64,000 nt of DNA, taken from assembly GCA_013180625.2 (NCBI GenBank), contig SNVD02011145.1, positions 186,001 to 250,000 on the forward strand, written 5' to 3'. Under the pieces are notes generated by a model. The model saw only the letters and a list, made by a program, of their open reading frames with translations, was not told the origin of the DNA and ran no database searches. Both the position numbers and the translations under genes were made by a program. The first letter of the stretch is position 1. Each line of letters begins with the position of its first letter. The stretch comes from Boswellia sacra (lineage: Eukaryota; Streptophyta; Magnoliopsida; Sapindales; Burseraceae). Shown piece after piece: positions 44,997 to 57,645 of the stretch.

Positions 44997-46409
44997 TGAT
45001 GCGTTCGAAACTAGCAAGTATACTAGTCGCACAAGTAATAAAGTGATGAGTAAGATATCGTTCCCACGAGGATTGATTCTAATTAAGTTTGTTATTCGAA
45101 AGCGAAAACAGAATAAATGGGGGTTTTTGTTGATTGATTAACTAGATGAAATATTAATGCAAATAAAGAATAACACAATGCAAACTTAATTGAAGTGAGA
45201 ATTAATCAATGACAGAAATTTGGCTAAAGGATCATTCTCTACCACAAGATATGGATTTATGAATAAATCATAAAATTGTCATCCAATTACACCATTGAAA
45301 TTATCAACCGTAGATAACAACAAGCTCTGTTATCCCAATCTTTCCTTATTTTGTTGTTAAATAAAACAGGCTCTTTATTTAATCTCTATCCATTAAACAA
45401 CCTAGAACAAGCTCTCTAAATTTAATTCAATGGATGCATTACGAAAAGAAAGACAGGTTGATCTAAGCAATAAACACACAAGCTCGGATTATTTAACTTA
45501 GGTTATATTCTCCAATGGCAATCTCTGATCACAATTTTGCTACTAATGATTAGAAATTCAAGACAATTACGGATCAAGATTTCTAGTCTAGCAATAGACG
45601 ATATCCAAATTATATTCAGTTGGCCACCCAAAAACAATCAGCAAGCAATCATAAGCATTTAATACGGGAGAATACAAGCAACTTCAATTAGAGAATTGGA
45701 TAATAATATCTTGCACAATCAACTCACAAAAACCATATCAAGGGCTTTGAAATCACCCTCAACCAATTCAGATTTAGTTACACATATTCAGACACAATAC
45801 AAATACAATACAATATAGAGACATTCCAGAAAACGAAAGGGAAAGGGAAAACTTAGTAAATTTGATGAAAATCTCTTAAGATTGTAGTTCTTCCTCTTTC
45901 CAAGCCTTCTTTCTCCTTTAAGAACTCCAGGAGATGAGAGAAATCCAGAGCTAAAGCCTCCCACACGTTCTCCCCTCTTTTTGTTATTCAAATAAAACCC
46001 TAAAATGTGTTTATATACTCTAATATAGTAACCTGCTACAGCGTTCCGTATTATACATGCTACAGTGATTTGTGGAATTACATTTTTACACTTCTCACAG
46101 TGTTTTGATTATGACTTTCGGTACACTGAATGGATTTATGAACTCTAAATTTCTCTATAAAATAGACTTCGAGAGCTTTCCAACGATATATAACATGTTA
46201 TCCGGTTTATTGTATATCAATACAATTAAATCCGAGAAGATGGTTGACTAGCAGAGGTGAAAATGAAGGGTTTTACTTCACTTTGGTGCAAGTTCCTCCA
46301 AAACTCCTACAAACATTAAAACCACACAAAAACATAAAAATACCAAGGATTATAGCAAAGAAACATAGATGAATTGATATGAAAATGATACATAAATAGA
46401 CACCTATCA
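44997..46409 (-). mobile_element. 5' LTR of the Athila-like element
   Basis: 1413 bp, TGATGCGTTCGAAACTAGC...GACACCTATCA on +. About 97% identical to 36457-37868 by hand alignment, with one single-base indel near the end. It is the 5' LTR because gag reads away from it on the minus strand. Confidence 0.95.
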
Positions 46410-46414
46410 ATGAC
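46410..46414. repeat. Target site duplication ATGAC, right
   Basis: Identical to 36452-36456. Confidence 0.95.
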
Positions 46415-47100
46415 AGCTTTTATAAGTATTTCAATATTAGTTTATATTAGAATCCATACTATGTAGTGTAGTTGACATAACATTAATCATGGTCAAAAGT
46501 ATATGGATAATCTTTGTTGGTTAGCACCCACGAGAGGTGGAAAGACAACCTAGACAACATCGCATGCGAGACGCTTTTATTCTAGTTCATAGATGGGATC
46601 AATATGGGCCAAGGCAAAATGTAGGCCAATGCCAACGTTGTAAGTCATAGTACTATCTGTGTTAATCTTATGCTTTTCACGTAATTGTTTACATCATCAC
46701 TAGCTCAGATCTGATTCCTTCTTATTGGTTTATGCCCCTGTCAATGTACAAGGTCAACCTTAGGTCTAGGGTCATATTGTATTTAAGGACAGGGAGGTCA
46801 TTCTCTATAGCTCTCAAATACCTCCAAACCCATAAGACCAGGGCAAGTTGATAGACTTTTGCATGCCTTGGTCGGTCATGATATCACACCTCATACAAAA
46901 GGCCCAGTTCTTCCCCAATCGCACTGATGTCTCGTACAATACTAGCCCATTTGCCATCTTCCAAGCTAGATAGGCTATCCTTCAGTAGCCTATAGGAAGT
47001 GGAAAATGTGGAGTGATGAAGATCTAGCATTTGGGAGGAATGGATCAGACGTTAGATTTCTAGAGTTATTCGTTGGAAGGGTGGACACAGATGAGGGTTT
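46415..47100 (+). pseudogene. Ulp1-like C48 protease domain, 3' part
   Basis: Continuation of the gene split by the Athila-like element. Fragments in shifting frames read 'VYAPVNVQGQPWV' (near 46730), where Ulp1 proteases have N-x-x-x-H-W with catalytic His, then 'PIGSGKCGVM' (near 46985), the catalytic Cys loop. The His position appears mutated and frameshifts separate the blocks. Together with DUF1985 this is the Kaonashi-type ULP gene carried by some plant MULEs. Confidence 0.6.
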
Positions 47101-47559
47101 TTGTTTAGTATGTTATGGTGTACATTTGTAGTTGATATTTTGATTAGTTTATCAATTGTTTAGTTTTTTAGTTTTTTACACTGGGTTATTAACTTGTTAG
47201 ATCATTCTAATATGTACAATTTTTATTTGATAACTTCTAGATCATGTCAGTCTTGATTATAAGCTGTCAATGATGCATTTTTGTTCAGTTATCGTAGTGG
47301 CATAATTCACATAGTTTATTATCTATGTATATGGGCTTAGTAATAAATTAACATGTACATAGCAACAACTCCATGACAATGAAAAGTATGTGTTACAAGA
47401 ACCCCATGACTACAAAATGTTTTATTTCAATAACTCCATGACAACAAAAAGTTTAATTACAAGTCTAAACTATGTAGCCTAACAAAATAGAGTTATATGA
47501 ACTATGCATACTATGCAACTAACTAGCAAATCATTCGGTATTGGATGGTCCTACTTCAT
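47101..47559. other. Intergenic spacer between the convergent MULE genes
   Basis: AT-rich, no ORF; the 3' ends of the Ulp1-like (+) and MURA-like (-) genes meet here. Confidence 0.45.
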
Positions 47560-49683
47560 CTACAACTAATGGTGGGTAAAGGGGTAAAGGATTCTTATAT
47601 GTCTGCCTATTGTGACCTCTACCCTTATACGTTGTCTAACTTTCTCATCGACAGAAGGTATAACCTGTAATCATTGGCGTCCAGCCTATGGTCGTGTAAT
47701 TGATGGGAGAACAACCTGTGCCTTGACCTCGTCTAGTATAACCCAATTCTTGCTCATCCCTACCATAATCACTAGTAAGCCATATGCAATCATCAAATGT
47801 TCATTCGGGTACATAGGACTGCAAGAAGGCATAACCAACTTGAGGTTGGCATAATAGCAGGCGGCAATGGCATGGAACATGGAATCTGATCCAGGGCATA
47901 CACCCTAAGGTAACATGTCTGTGCATTCGGGCCTACAACGTCGACTCTAATACTAGAATAAACCTAAAATAAATGCCTATTGATAGTAGTAACCTGAAGT
48001 CCATTTGATTTATCTTTTTGAGTTTTAAACAAGTCTTCCATCCACTTGGTCAGTGTTATGGTAGAGTTTATACCTACAGGCCTTCTCTCATAGACCCACT
48101 CCCACAATACCTATTGAGAATCAAAATTACAATGTTAGTTCATATCCTTACTACATGGGTTATTGGGTGTAATAGTGTAACATAACACATCTGATAGCAA
48201 AATTCACAGATCAAAGTATGCTTAAGTTTTTTGCTTTTTTCATTTTGTTGTTCATAGACTCAAAAATATTTGTGGTCAAGATGTTTAACCTATGATCGAA
48301 AATGTGATACTATGCCTATTTACGAACATCTACTCACTCGAAATAGTCAATGGCCCTTGCATTGATGCCCTTTACTTGTTCAAAAAATTGGTCGAACTTA
48401 ATTTGCAAGTAAGCTTTGGTTGCATTGATAAAAACAAAGGCTAGGTACTTTTCCTTAAACTTTTCACCTTCAAGTTACCTCCTAGATGATGCATACAAAT
48501 CCCAAACAGAGTATTTGGGAAGATGGTAGATACTGCCTTCTTAATACTTTTGTGGCGATATAAAACGATAACAAGATTTGGAATGTGTCCAATAATACCA
48601 TAAAGCCTCAACATGAACCAACACCATGACTCATCATTCTCTTTATGACCGAATATAATGACAAGTAGGAATATTTGGTTGTTGCCATCCAGAGATTAGC
48701 CATGAACATTATGCCTCATAATTTCCCCTTAAAAAAGTGTCATCAATAGCAACAACTGTTCTAATCGAAATAATAAATTTAGAAATCGATGCCCCCAATG
48801 TGATGAAGAAATATTTGAAGTGATTATCGTTATTAAACTCAAGTACAGTTATTGTACCCAGATTTGTTGACTTAATCATGTAAGCATACGAGGGTGAAAG
48901 ATTAAATAACTCCTTAGCAGTTTTATGAAGCTAGTTTAGAACGGCTCTTTCGCCCTCCATGCCTTTTGATAATTGATTGTAATGTGCAAGTCTTATTGAA
49001 ATCCTCAATTATCTCAATAAGTCAACATATGCTTGAGGCATTAACAAACTCCTCTTTAATGCGAGCCCCAATTAGTTCTACACTTTCTTGCTTGTGTTTT
49101 GGATGTAATCCCATACCTTCACATGTATGCATGTTGTTAAAAACCCTTACTTGGAAGAATTCGGTGTATTTAACCTTTGTTGCTCTTAAATGCCATTTGT
49201 AAGTTTCATCATGACAATCCACTTCAAACTGAGTCTTAGTCGATCTGGTTATTTTGAACTCAAAGTTATGTTGCAATGCCAAGTTCGCCACCTTATATCG
49301 GAGTTTTGTCTTGTCTGAAAATCTATGACCAACTACTTCACCACTGTCAATTTCATGCATGCTACCAAGAACGGGTGTTGTGGAATGTGGTATTGGAGGC
49401 ATTAACCTAAACACATCCTTAACGCTTTTAAGTATCAAATCGTTCACTCTATGGTTATGTTGAATTTGTACATCTTGTTCCAAATGCAAATCTACTTCAT
49501 CTTTGTCATCACTATTACTTTCACCTTCCCAACCATCATGTGTGCCTTATTTGCACTATCATCATTATCATTATCTTCCTAGTAACTATCTTTTACCATT
49601 GACACCTCCTCAAATGCTTCACTTTTGATATTGTTAAGGTGGTGATCATCATCATTTGTAACTTCGATAACGTGATAGACAAC
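47560..49683 (-). pseudogene. MULE (MURA-like) transposase pseudogene, 5' end lost
   Basis: Order on the minus strand: acidic Asp-rich N-terminal remnant (49683-49500); DNA-binding MuDR domain in ORF 49489-49022 ('GHRFSDKTKLRYKVANLAL', 'VFNNMHTCEGMG'); catalytic region in broken frames with 'DDTFLRGNY' near 48745 (first Asp of DDE), 'KENDESWCWFMLRLYG' and 'NTLFGICMHHL' near 48490; 'TNIFESMNNKMKKAKNL' near 48260; and a SWIM zinc-finger remnant 'FHAIAACYYANL' at 47880. Several stops and frameshifts. Tat copy 2 is inserted in its 5' part at 49683/49684, so the start codon lies beyond the window. Confidence 0.75.
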
Positions 49684-51721
49684 TATAGACACTAGATTTT
49701 TTAGGCTCGATGATGAAGCACGAATGTGTGATGAGCAATGAAAATGACTGAAGTGGCCTCGAAAGCAAAAAGAAGACAGTCGAGAAGAAATGGACCATAA
49801 GCTTTGAAAATCGACATATAATTTTGAAAAATCAGAAATTAATCCAGAAGGAATCTGATGATGAATCATATATTGTTGCAAACTTACAGATGTCTAGTTT
49901 TCATAAAATTTTACAAATCACAAATCAGAGTTGAACTCGAAGAATTATGTGAAATCGAATAAACAAAGGTCAGAGGAGACTATATTATAAAAAGAGGAAA
50001 CAATGAGGATTAGTAGGCCACCATTGACCAACGATGGTGGAACAACAAACTGATAGTTATCTTACAGTCGATCGATTGTCTTACCACCAGTCGACGATCT
50101 TCCTATAGTCGATTGATTGTATTATCACTAGTCAGCGATCCTCCCACAGCCGGTCGCTGTTCTCCCTTTATTTTTGGAAATTTGCATTAAGAACCTCCAT
50201 TTTTATTTCTGCCTTCCTTTTTCAACTTCCACTTTAACTATATAAACTCCCTTCTCCTCACTTTCACTCCTATCTAGAAATCTCTTCTCTCCCTCTAGGA
50301 CATACTTGTGATATTTTCAAGGATTCTTTTTCTAGTTTAATATTTTCTTGGACAATTTTATATTGCTCTAAACTTAAAAATGGTACATCCGAAGATCAAT
50401 TCTCTTTTCTCCTCTTATCTTCTTTTTTTTTTTTTGCTTTAAATTAAGCATGGTTAGGCTTGTTTTTGCCTAGAATAAGCATGATTAGGTCTTATTTTGA
50501 TGCTTAGAAGCACGTTTAGGATTATTATGAATTGTTTTAATCCTCGTTTGTTTTGAAAGATGAAAAAGCATGTTAAAGTAAGTTTGCTATCGGTCCTTTA
50601 TCTAGAAACATGATTAGGAGTTTATTTCTTTGCGAATGCCTGAGAATCATACTTATGAGCACAAGATTAGAATCATGATTAGGAAAATTTAAAAATGCTT
50701 TGAAGTATGATTACTTTAATTGATTGAATTAGACTTGACTATCGTGAATTAGGCTAGAAAATGCCATGATTGATCATGATTGATGTAATTAGGCTAGAAA
50801 TGCCATATCTAGGCTAGAATTGTCATATTTAGAATTGTTATAATCAAGTGCTAGAACTTCTATGAGTAGGCTAGAATTGTCATTATTAAGTAGAATTACC
50901 ATAATATAATTATCAAATTAGGTAGAAGTGTCATGATTTCAGTTTATGGCTTTAATTGATTTGTTTTGTATGAATATACCATTTTTAGAAATATGATTGA
51001 ATGATGCCAGTGAAGTGATGGTGGACTCACATTGACGGTAAGGGACCATTACTTAGAATAAATAATTGAATGAATATGTATGAATGATGCCATGAAAAGG
51101 CTTGATAAGCATTTAATAGTTTCACATATGGTGGTGAGGAATTCATTATTATTGAGTCTCGAATTGATTACTTGTATTGAATGTATGACTTATATGAATG
51201 AATATTATATTTGAAATGCTAGAGGTAGTTTACTTTATTTGTTGAATAACAAGATTGATGTAATCCTATCTTTTATCCCCCATGTTTGCAAGGAAGTGTA
51301 ATCATTTCTCCTCACTTCCTTTTATGTATGAATATACAATTGCTATTGATTGAAAATCACCTTACATGTCTTAAAGAATATAAAATTGAATAATGTGTAC
51401 ACGAAATGAACGTTAAGCGGACTGTATGACAAAGTATAACTACTCTTATGTGGTATACTCTAGTGTAGGTCGGTTTTACATCCAGGTGAGCCAAAAGCTT
51501 ATACCTAACTTTCTGAAACCATCTCTGAAGGGATGAGGGTGGTTTAGGTCCTGAAGTGAGGGATCGAATCGCCATCATCCATTTTTTCAATAGAAAATTG
51601 GATGGTGACTCCATTCTTCAAATATGCCCATGGTTTGTTTGTGTTTCCTTAAGTCTCAAAAGAGGGTTTGACACAATGTCATAGTTGCAAATATTATGGC
51701 AGGATAAAAGCACCGTTCATA
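49684..51721 (+). mobile_element. 5' LTR of Tat copy 2
   Basis: 2038 bp, TATAGACACTAGATTTTTTAGG to CACCGTTCATA. U3 module of 'agtcgatcgattgt' and 'ccagtcgacgatc' elements at 50010-50165, then TATATAAA at 50239-50246. Followed by 'gTGGCAACTatacgagg', a possible PBS start. Confidence 0.8.
50239..50246 (+). promoter_or_regulatory. TATA box of Tat copy 2 LTR
   Basis: TATATAAA in 'taactatataaactccc', about 75 bp after the U3 module, followed by a CT-rich presumptive start region. Confidence 0.6.
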
Positions 51722-52525
51722 GTGGCAACTATACGAGGGAGATGGGAAGTTGATTCTAATTGGGATACCAAATTCTAATAGCTTGCTTTGTTATTTTAGG
51801 TCCTTGCATCACTACATATTGCACACAATGAGCATGAATTGCCTAAACTAATTGTGTGGCATTGGCATAAGAAGTTTTTGACTTCATTTGACCCTTAGAT
51901 GACTCATGTTGGTGTCAACACTTTTAAGCATGTACCATTGAGTTGGTGTAAAAAAGACCGATCCAAAGGGGCATCACTTGCTCGAAGAAGCTCAAACCAT
52001 TAGACCCTTGAAACTAAAGCTTGTGTAGATGACTCTAGAAATCTCCAATAGGATGAATATCCAAAACCTATGTTGAAATGCATGTTTCTAGATGTAAATT
52101 CCACATGATTAAAATAAAATTGACTCAACCTCATGGAATCATGAAGGAATGTCACACGTCCAATCACCCATAAAAACAAAATAGGGGCATGTGTGATGAG
52201 TTAAGGTCATCATCACATTTATAGCCATGTTATGATAATCATGAAAAATCCAACATCAACTTGTATGTTAGAATTAGGTGAGAGAATCTCGCATCCTTCA
52301 TCCCATGGTGATGAACTTAGGAATAAGGCCAAAAGTCCTAGGAAAGATACTTGTACTCGTGTGTGTGGTAGAGATAAATTTAGAAGGCTGAAAGTCTATC
52401 TATGCCCTTGTATAAGCATGCATTGTATCATGCATGCTTGGCATTAAGACATTTGTTTTACAGCCATCATAGCTTGGGTTAAACGAGGCGGTCGTTTAAC
52501 AAGATAAGAGGAACTAGTTGTCGAA
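51722..52525 (+). other. Leader between 5' LTR and gag, Tat copy 2
   Basis: About 0.8 kb, absent from copy 1. No ORF of note. 'tttgttttacag' at about 52451-52462 could be a splice acceptor before gag; Ogre-type Tat elements are known to have long leaders. Confidence 0.45.
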
Positions 52526-54550
52526 ATGGCTGCACCAAATAACAATGTTGAGATTACTCAAATGCTTGTCGACATCATCGCATCTCTAACAACAGATAGT
52601 CCAACTTATAAAAGCCATGCAAAATGGACCCAACCAAGCAAACCAACGGCCTCCAGATGGACATGATGGTCATGAGGATGAGACTAGCCAAGATGAAGAT
52701 AGGGGAAAGGCCCAATTGTCCAAGATGAACCCAAGTCAGTTAAACAACTAGCCAAAGACATAGAGAATGTCCAATCTCTCTTGAAGAAAAAGGGACTAAA
52801 AAGGGTTAAAGACCTAGATGACATCTTGCTTGTTGGAAACAATAACTTGCCGCCAAAGTTTTGTATGCCTGATTTGCCCAAGTTCGATAGAGAGGGCAAC
52901 CCAAAGATTCACTTGAGACAAGTATGCTACCGTCATGGCCACCATTCCTTTGTCAAAGGAGCACATTTTAAAGTATTTCGTCTTATATTTAGAAGATGAT
53001 GCGGTAGTATGATATCATGACCTTCCCAAAAGAGTATGACAAGATTGAGAAGAGCTACCTAAGCAGTTTATGGAGAAATATCACCATAATACCCAACTAA
53101 ATATAACCTTGATGAGACTTTTTTTGAATACTTGGTTCGTTGGAGGGCTAAACCTGCCAAGATGATCGCGAGGCCCAAGAGAAAGACCATATCCTTATGA
53201 TGATCAATAGAGCCCATGCTTTCATCAATAATAAAATTTTAGGCTTTCCCATTAAGAATTTTAAAGACTTGCATGATTTAGGCATTCAAATAGAAGATTT
53301 GGAGGCCAAGCAGAAGAGAAATAAAAAAACTACCCAAGAAGAAGTCAAGGGCAGTACCATCAGGCTAGTAGGTTTGGAACAAAGAATGTTGAGGTGAAAA
53401 CAGTCACTCAACAAAGAAAATTCAATCGATTAGGAAGATCACTGTCAAAGATCTTTGCTAGGTTAAAAGCCAAAGAGATTTTGCAACTGTTGCTGCCAAG
53501 AGAGCTTACCAGAAGAGATTTTGCAATTGTTAAAAGCTGAAGGAATTGGAGGCATCACGAGAACTGAGTTCCATCAAATGTCTGGCTACAAGACTGACAA
53601 TTGCACCCATCTTCGTAATGAGATTCAAGACTTGATCGATAAGGGCCAGATTCCCTATTCAGAGTGGAAGATCCCAACACAAGAAGTAATCCACTACTCG
53701 ATAATAGTCGAATACCTCCTCCATCAACTAACATAGTTGGGTCAACCTTGACCAAAGAGCAAGTCATGAATTCTTTTGAATAGAATGGAGAAGTCTAAGC
53801 TTAAGCAACAAAAGAGATCCACTTGAAAGGTTGTCACCAACAAGAAGCCCAAGAAAGAGAAGCTTGAAGAAGAAAAACCCAAAAAGAGTATTGAGAGGGT
53901 AAAAGAAGATCTTGTTTGTTTGGTGGCCTAGATTTTCACCAAGAATGGTGAATGGTCTAACGTTACAGTAAACGAAGTCAAGTAGAGCTTAGAACTCGAG
54001 TTTGTGTGCCTCAATAATGATGAGGAGAAAAATGAAGAGATGAAAAGATGAAAAACGATGAAGAAGCATCTGTCAACAAGAAGTCCACATCTATTAGTGC
54101 TTTTGCCAAGAATAGATGGCTAGAAGAGAACCACCACTGAAAATAGTCAAGGAAAAGAAGGGTAGTGAAGATAAGAAAGGGAAATGAGCCGAGAGCATTG
54201 TAACAAGAGAGAGTTTACCTAGACGGTGCAAGAAAGTTAGAGTCATAAGAATATGTGATCATATTCCTAAAGTCAAGGCCCTTCCAAATTTTTAGGCTAA
54301 CTTTAGTAGTGATAAAGAAAAAGAGGTGAGAGTTGAGGGAGAAACACTCAAAAAAGAGAGTGGGAGAGAGTGAGAATGTACAACGAGTAACAAGGAGTGG
54401 TAGATTTTACCATGAGAAGGAGAAGGAAAAGTAGTTAAGAAAGAGAAGACTATTGATAAAGACAAAGAGGTTTTCAAGGAAGAAACCAAAGAAAAAGAAG
54501 ATCAAGTGGTCAAGCATTTGAAGAAAGCCCAAAGAAATGCTAGCATTTGA
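52526..54550 (+). pseudogene. Tat gag pseudogene, copy 2
   Basis: ATG at 52526 ('MAAPNNNVEITQMLVDIIAS'). Gag core fragments at 52781-52999, 53197-53397 and 53521-53736 match copy 1. The last contains 'GITRTEFHQMSGYKTDNCTH', where a CCHC-like knuckle would be. Glu/Lys-rich 3' part at 54000-54540. Many stops. Confidence 0.7.
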
Positions 54551-55360
54551 GACTTGTTGATCTCATCTCAAAAGCATAGAGAAGCCATAGCAAAGGCATT
54601 GGCAGATGTGAAAATATCAATGGCTGCTACTCCCAATGAAATGTTGATTGCCACAATTGGGCGAGAATCCAAGAGGGTAAGTGAGAAAGGTGTGATCACC
54701 TTCACCAATGATGACTTGCCTTTCGAAGAAAGAAATCACAACAAACCATTTTTATCACTACAGAGATTAGAGAGAAGATCTCTCTTTGTATCATGGTGGA
54801 TGATGGGTCTACCATTAACATTGTGCCAATCAAGATATTGCACAAGTTTGGAATTCAAGAAGATGATTTTGAGCCTTGCGAGATAGTGATCACGACTTAC
54901 AATGATTTAAAGATGAGTGCCAATGGGATCTTTAAGGCGTTAGTGAAGACTAGGCCAATCAAAGTAGTGACTGAGTTCACGGTCCTTGACATTCCTGTCA
55001 CTTTTACTACTTTGTTAGGCCGAGCATAGTTCTATCCTCTTGGTCGAATTTATTCCACCTTGCATAAGAAAATATGATTCAATATGGATAGGGAGATTGT
55101 TACTCTCCAAGCTACCTCAACCATTATACCGCTGTCTTGAGTATGAAAGTTGAAGAGATACCTTACATCGATGGCTTTCATGTAATCATGATTGAAGAAG
55201 TTAGTCCCATAGATACTGGAATCATGAAGAAGCAAGGGTACTTGCCAGAAACTAGGCTTGGAAAAAACAGAAGTGGATTACCATCCATTCCAGATTTTAA
55301 GGGCCAAACCACTGGAAGAGGTTTGGGCTATGTGTCCAATTAAGATGGAGACTTTGAGCC
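54551..55360 (+). pseudogene. Tat protease region, copy 2
   Basis: ORFs 54554-54886 and 54793-55029 overlap through one frameshift; the second has 'MVDDGSTINIVP' (active site) and 'FTVLDIPVTF'. Downstream ORF 55137-55343 is the start of the linker. Confidence 0.7.
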
Positions 55361-56553
55361 AAAGAAAAGGGAAATCATCAAGTTTGTGAAAGCCCAAGAT
55401 ATGAAGCATGTGAGAGCTGTTGAGCCATGGGTTTATAAGGGAATGTTGAAGCCCAATTTTGAGATTTTGAAAGACATACTCCAAGCAGGAATCTCCAAGG
55501 GGTATGACTTGGCTGAAAAGGTTGAGAAGGTGAAGATCAAGGAAGAAAAGCTTTAAGATCTAGTGCCACCAATAGACCCAACCATCAAGCTTGTTGCTTT
55601 TATTGAATAGGGAATTAAAGACATTTGCTATAAGGCTGTATTTGTTCCTGACCTCTTTGAAGAAGAGGAAATTGTTTATGCTTCAAATTCAATACAATAA
55701 AGAATCATTTTACTTATATGTGTGATGTCTTTCCTGATGGAATTATGCATGATAATTTACATTTCACTACATACACACCATTCAAGCTCATGAAAATAAT
55801 CTTGGTACAATTAAAAAACCAAAGAATATATGCATTGCACTTAACACAACTCTTGAAGAGAAAGAGAGAGAGAGATTTGTAAATTTGTTAAAGAAATATA
55901 GAGAAGTCTTTGCTTGGTCCTATGATGACATGCCTGGAATTGATAGAAGTACCGCCAAGCACATGATTCTGACGTATCCATATATGAAACGGGTCAAACA
56001 AAAGTTGAGAATATTAAAACCAGAATGGGATTAAAAGATCAAGGAAGAAGTGTCCAAGTAGATTGATGCCAAGTTCCTAGATATGGTGAACTACCCAGAA
56101 TGGTTAGCCAACATCGTGCCTATGCCAAAGAAAGATGGAAGGTTTTGGATGTGTGTTGATTATCGAGACTTAAATAAGGCATCATCAAATGACGATTTTC
56201 CTTTGCCTCACATAGATATGGTGGTGGACAACGCCACCGCTAGTGTGATGTTTTCCTTTATGGATGGGTTTTTTGGTTATAACTAAATCATGATGGCCAA
56301 CAAAGATAAGATGAAAACGGCCTTAATTATGGAGTAAGGGACCTACTGTTACAAGGTGATGCCCTTGGGGTTAAAGAATACAGGGATAACTTACCAACGA
56401 ATGGCGACGATGCTATTTCATGATATGATACATAAGAAGATAAAAGTGTATGTTGATGACATAATGGTAAAATCTGAGACTCAAGATGGTCATTTTGAAG
56501 CCTTAAACAGATTCCTAAAAAGGGTGAAGAAGTATAAACTACAGCTCAATTGA
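55361..56553 (+). pseudogene. Tat linker and reverse transcriptase, copy 2
   Basis: RT blocks 56083-56286 ('PKKDGRFWMCVDYRDLN', 'GFFGYN') and 56356-56553 ('MMPLGLKNTG', catalytic YVDD at about 56450). Stops at 56284-56286 and 56335 break the domain. Confidence 0.8.
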
Positions 56554-57290
56554 AAGAAGTGTGTTTTTGGAGTCACCTCAGGGAAGCTATTAGGGTTCGT
56601 AGTTGGCAAGAAAGGGATAGAGGTATATCCCAACAAAGTCAAGGTGATTACCAAAATGCCATCACCCAAGACTGAGAAAGAAGTTCAAGGGTTTATTTGG
56701 AAGATCTAATACATCAGTTGATTCATTGCCAAGCTAATGACAGTTTGTGCAACCATTTTTAGACTTTTAAAGAAGGATCAGCTGGTGTAGTGGAATGACC
56801 AAAGTCAAAAGGCATTCGAGAAGATTAAGAAGTATTTGTATAATCCACATATCTTGAGAAAAGCCTGGCAAGAATTTAATTCTCTATTTGGCTCTTGAAG
56901 AGGATGCCATTAGTGCTATACTGGCATAAAAAGATAAGAACGGTGTGGAACACGCCATCTTTTATCTTAACAAGAAGTTGTTGCCTTATGAAATTAAGTA
57001 TAGTTACATAGAGAAGAAGTGTTTAGCCATGGCGTGGCTTTCAAAAAAGTTAAAGCATTACTTTCAGTCTTACAAGATTAAGGCTATATTGAAAGAAGAT
57101 CTAGTGAAGTATATCTACGAAGCACCGTCATTGGTAAGAAGTTAGCAAGATGGCTAGTTTAGTTATCCGAATTCGACATTGAATATGTCACCAAGAGGGT
57201 GGTGAAAGGGAGAGTCGTTACTTGGCGATGAATCTGGTTGATGATTATAAACCATAGGAGTTGGATTTCCCAGATGAACATCTAGGAGTA
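56554..57290 (+). pseudogene. Tat RNase H (gypsy-type), copy 2
   Basis: Broken blocks ending with 'FYLNKKLLPYEIKYSYIEKK' (56945-57145), trimmed here to its core; equivalent of 6779-7545 in copy 1. Confidence 0.65.
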
Positions 57291-57645
57291 ATCTCGGTAT
57301 TAGGATGGAGAATGTTCTTTGATAGTGCTATCAATAGAAATGGTGCGGGAAGAAGAATTATTCTAGTTTTACTGACTGAAGAAGTTATTCCTTTTGATAA
57401 GAAGTTGGAGTTCAGGGTCACAATAATATGGCTGAGTATGAAGCCTATGCCTTCGAGCTTGAAATTTGACTGCAATAAACATTGGGATTTGAGAGAAGGA
57501 AGGCTGAAGCCATATCTAGATCACATTGATGTTGATTGGTAGGTTTAAGCAGTGTACCTTCACCCATCTCCCTAGAAACGAGAATCAAATGGCGGATATC
57601 CTTAGCTTCTTTGGCATCAGTTTGGGTAAGCACTTAAGAGTTATT
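57291..57645 (+). pseudogene. Archaeal-type RNase H, copy 2 (internally deleted)
   Basis: 'NRNGAGRRIILVLLTEEVIPF' type start at 57330, trimmed, then a jump: the GDS-containing strand seen in copy 1 (7740-7765) is missing and 'LREGRLKPYLDHI' follows. The deletion removes catalytic residues. Confidence 0.6.

Larger units (their letters stand above)
36457..46409 (-). mobile_element. Athila-like Ty3/gypsy element, pol-deleted, carrying a LOG gene
   Basis: 9953 bp, minus orientation. LTRs of 1412 and 1413 bp, perfect TSD ATGAC, PBS for tRNA-Asp, polypurine tract next to the 3' LTR. Contents 5' to 3': gag (44889-43324), protease and linker (43281-42164), no RT/RNase H/integrase, then a 4.25-kb segment with a 155-aa ORF, four G-box repeats and a LOG ORF. 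By hand I count about 47 mismatches between the LTRs (about 3.3%), meaning a moderately recent insertion (order of 1-3 million years with usual plant rates; inference). It is non-autonomous and would need helper enzymes. Confidence 0.9.
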
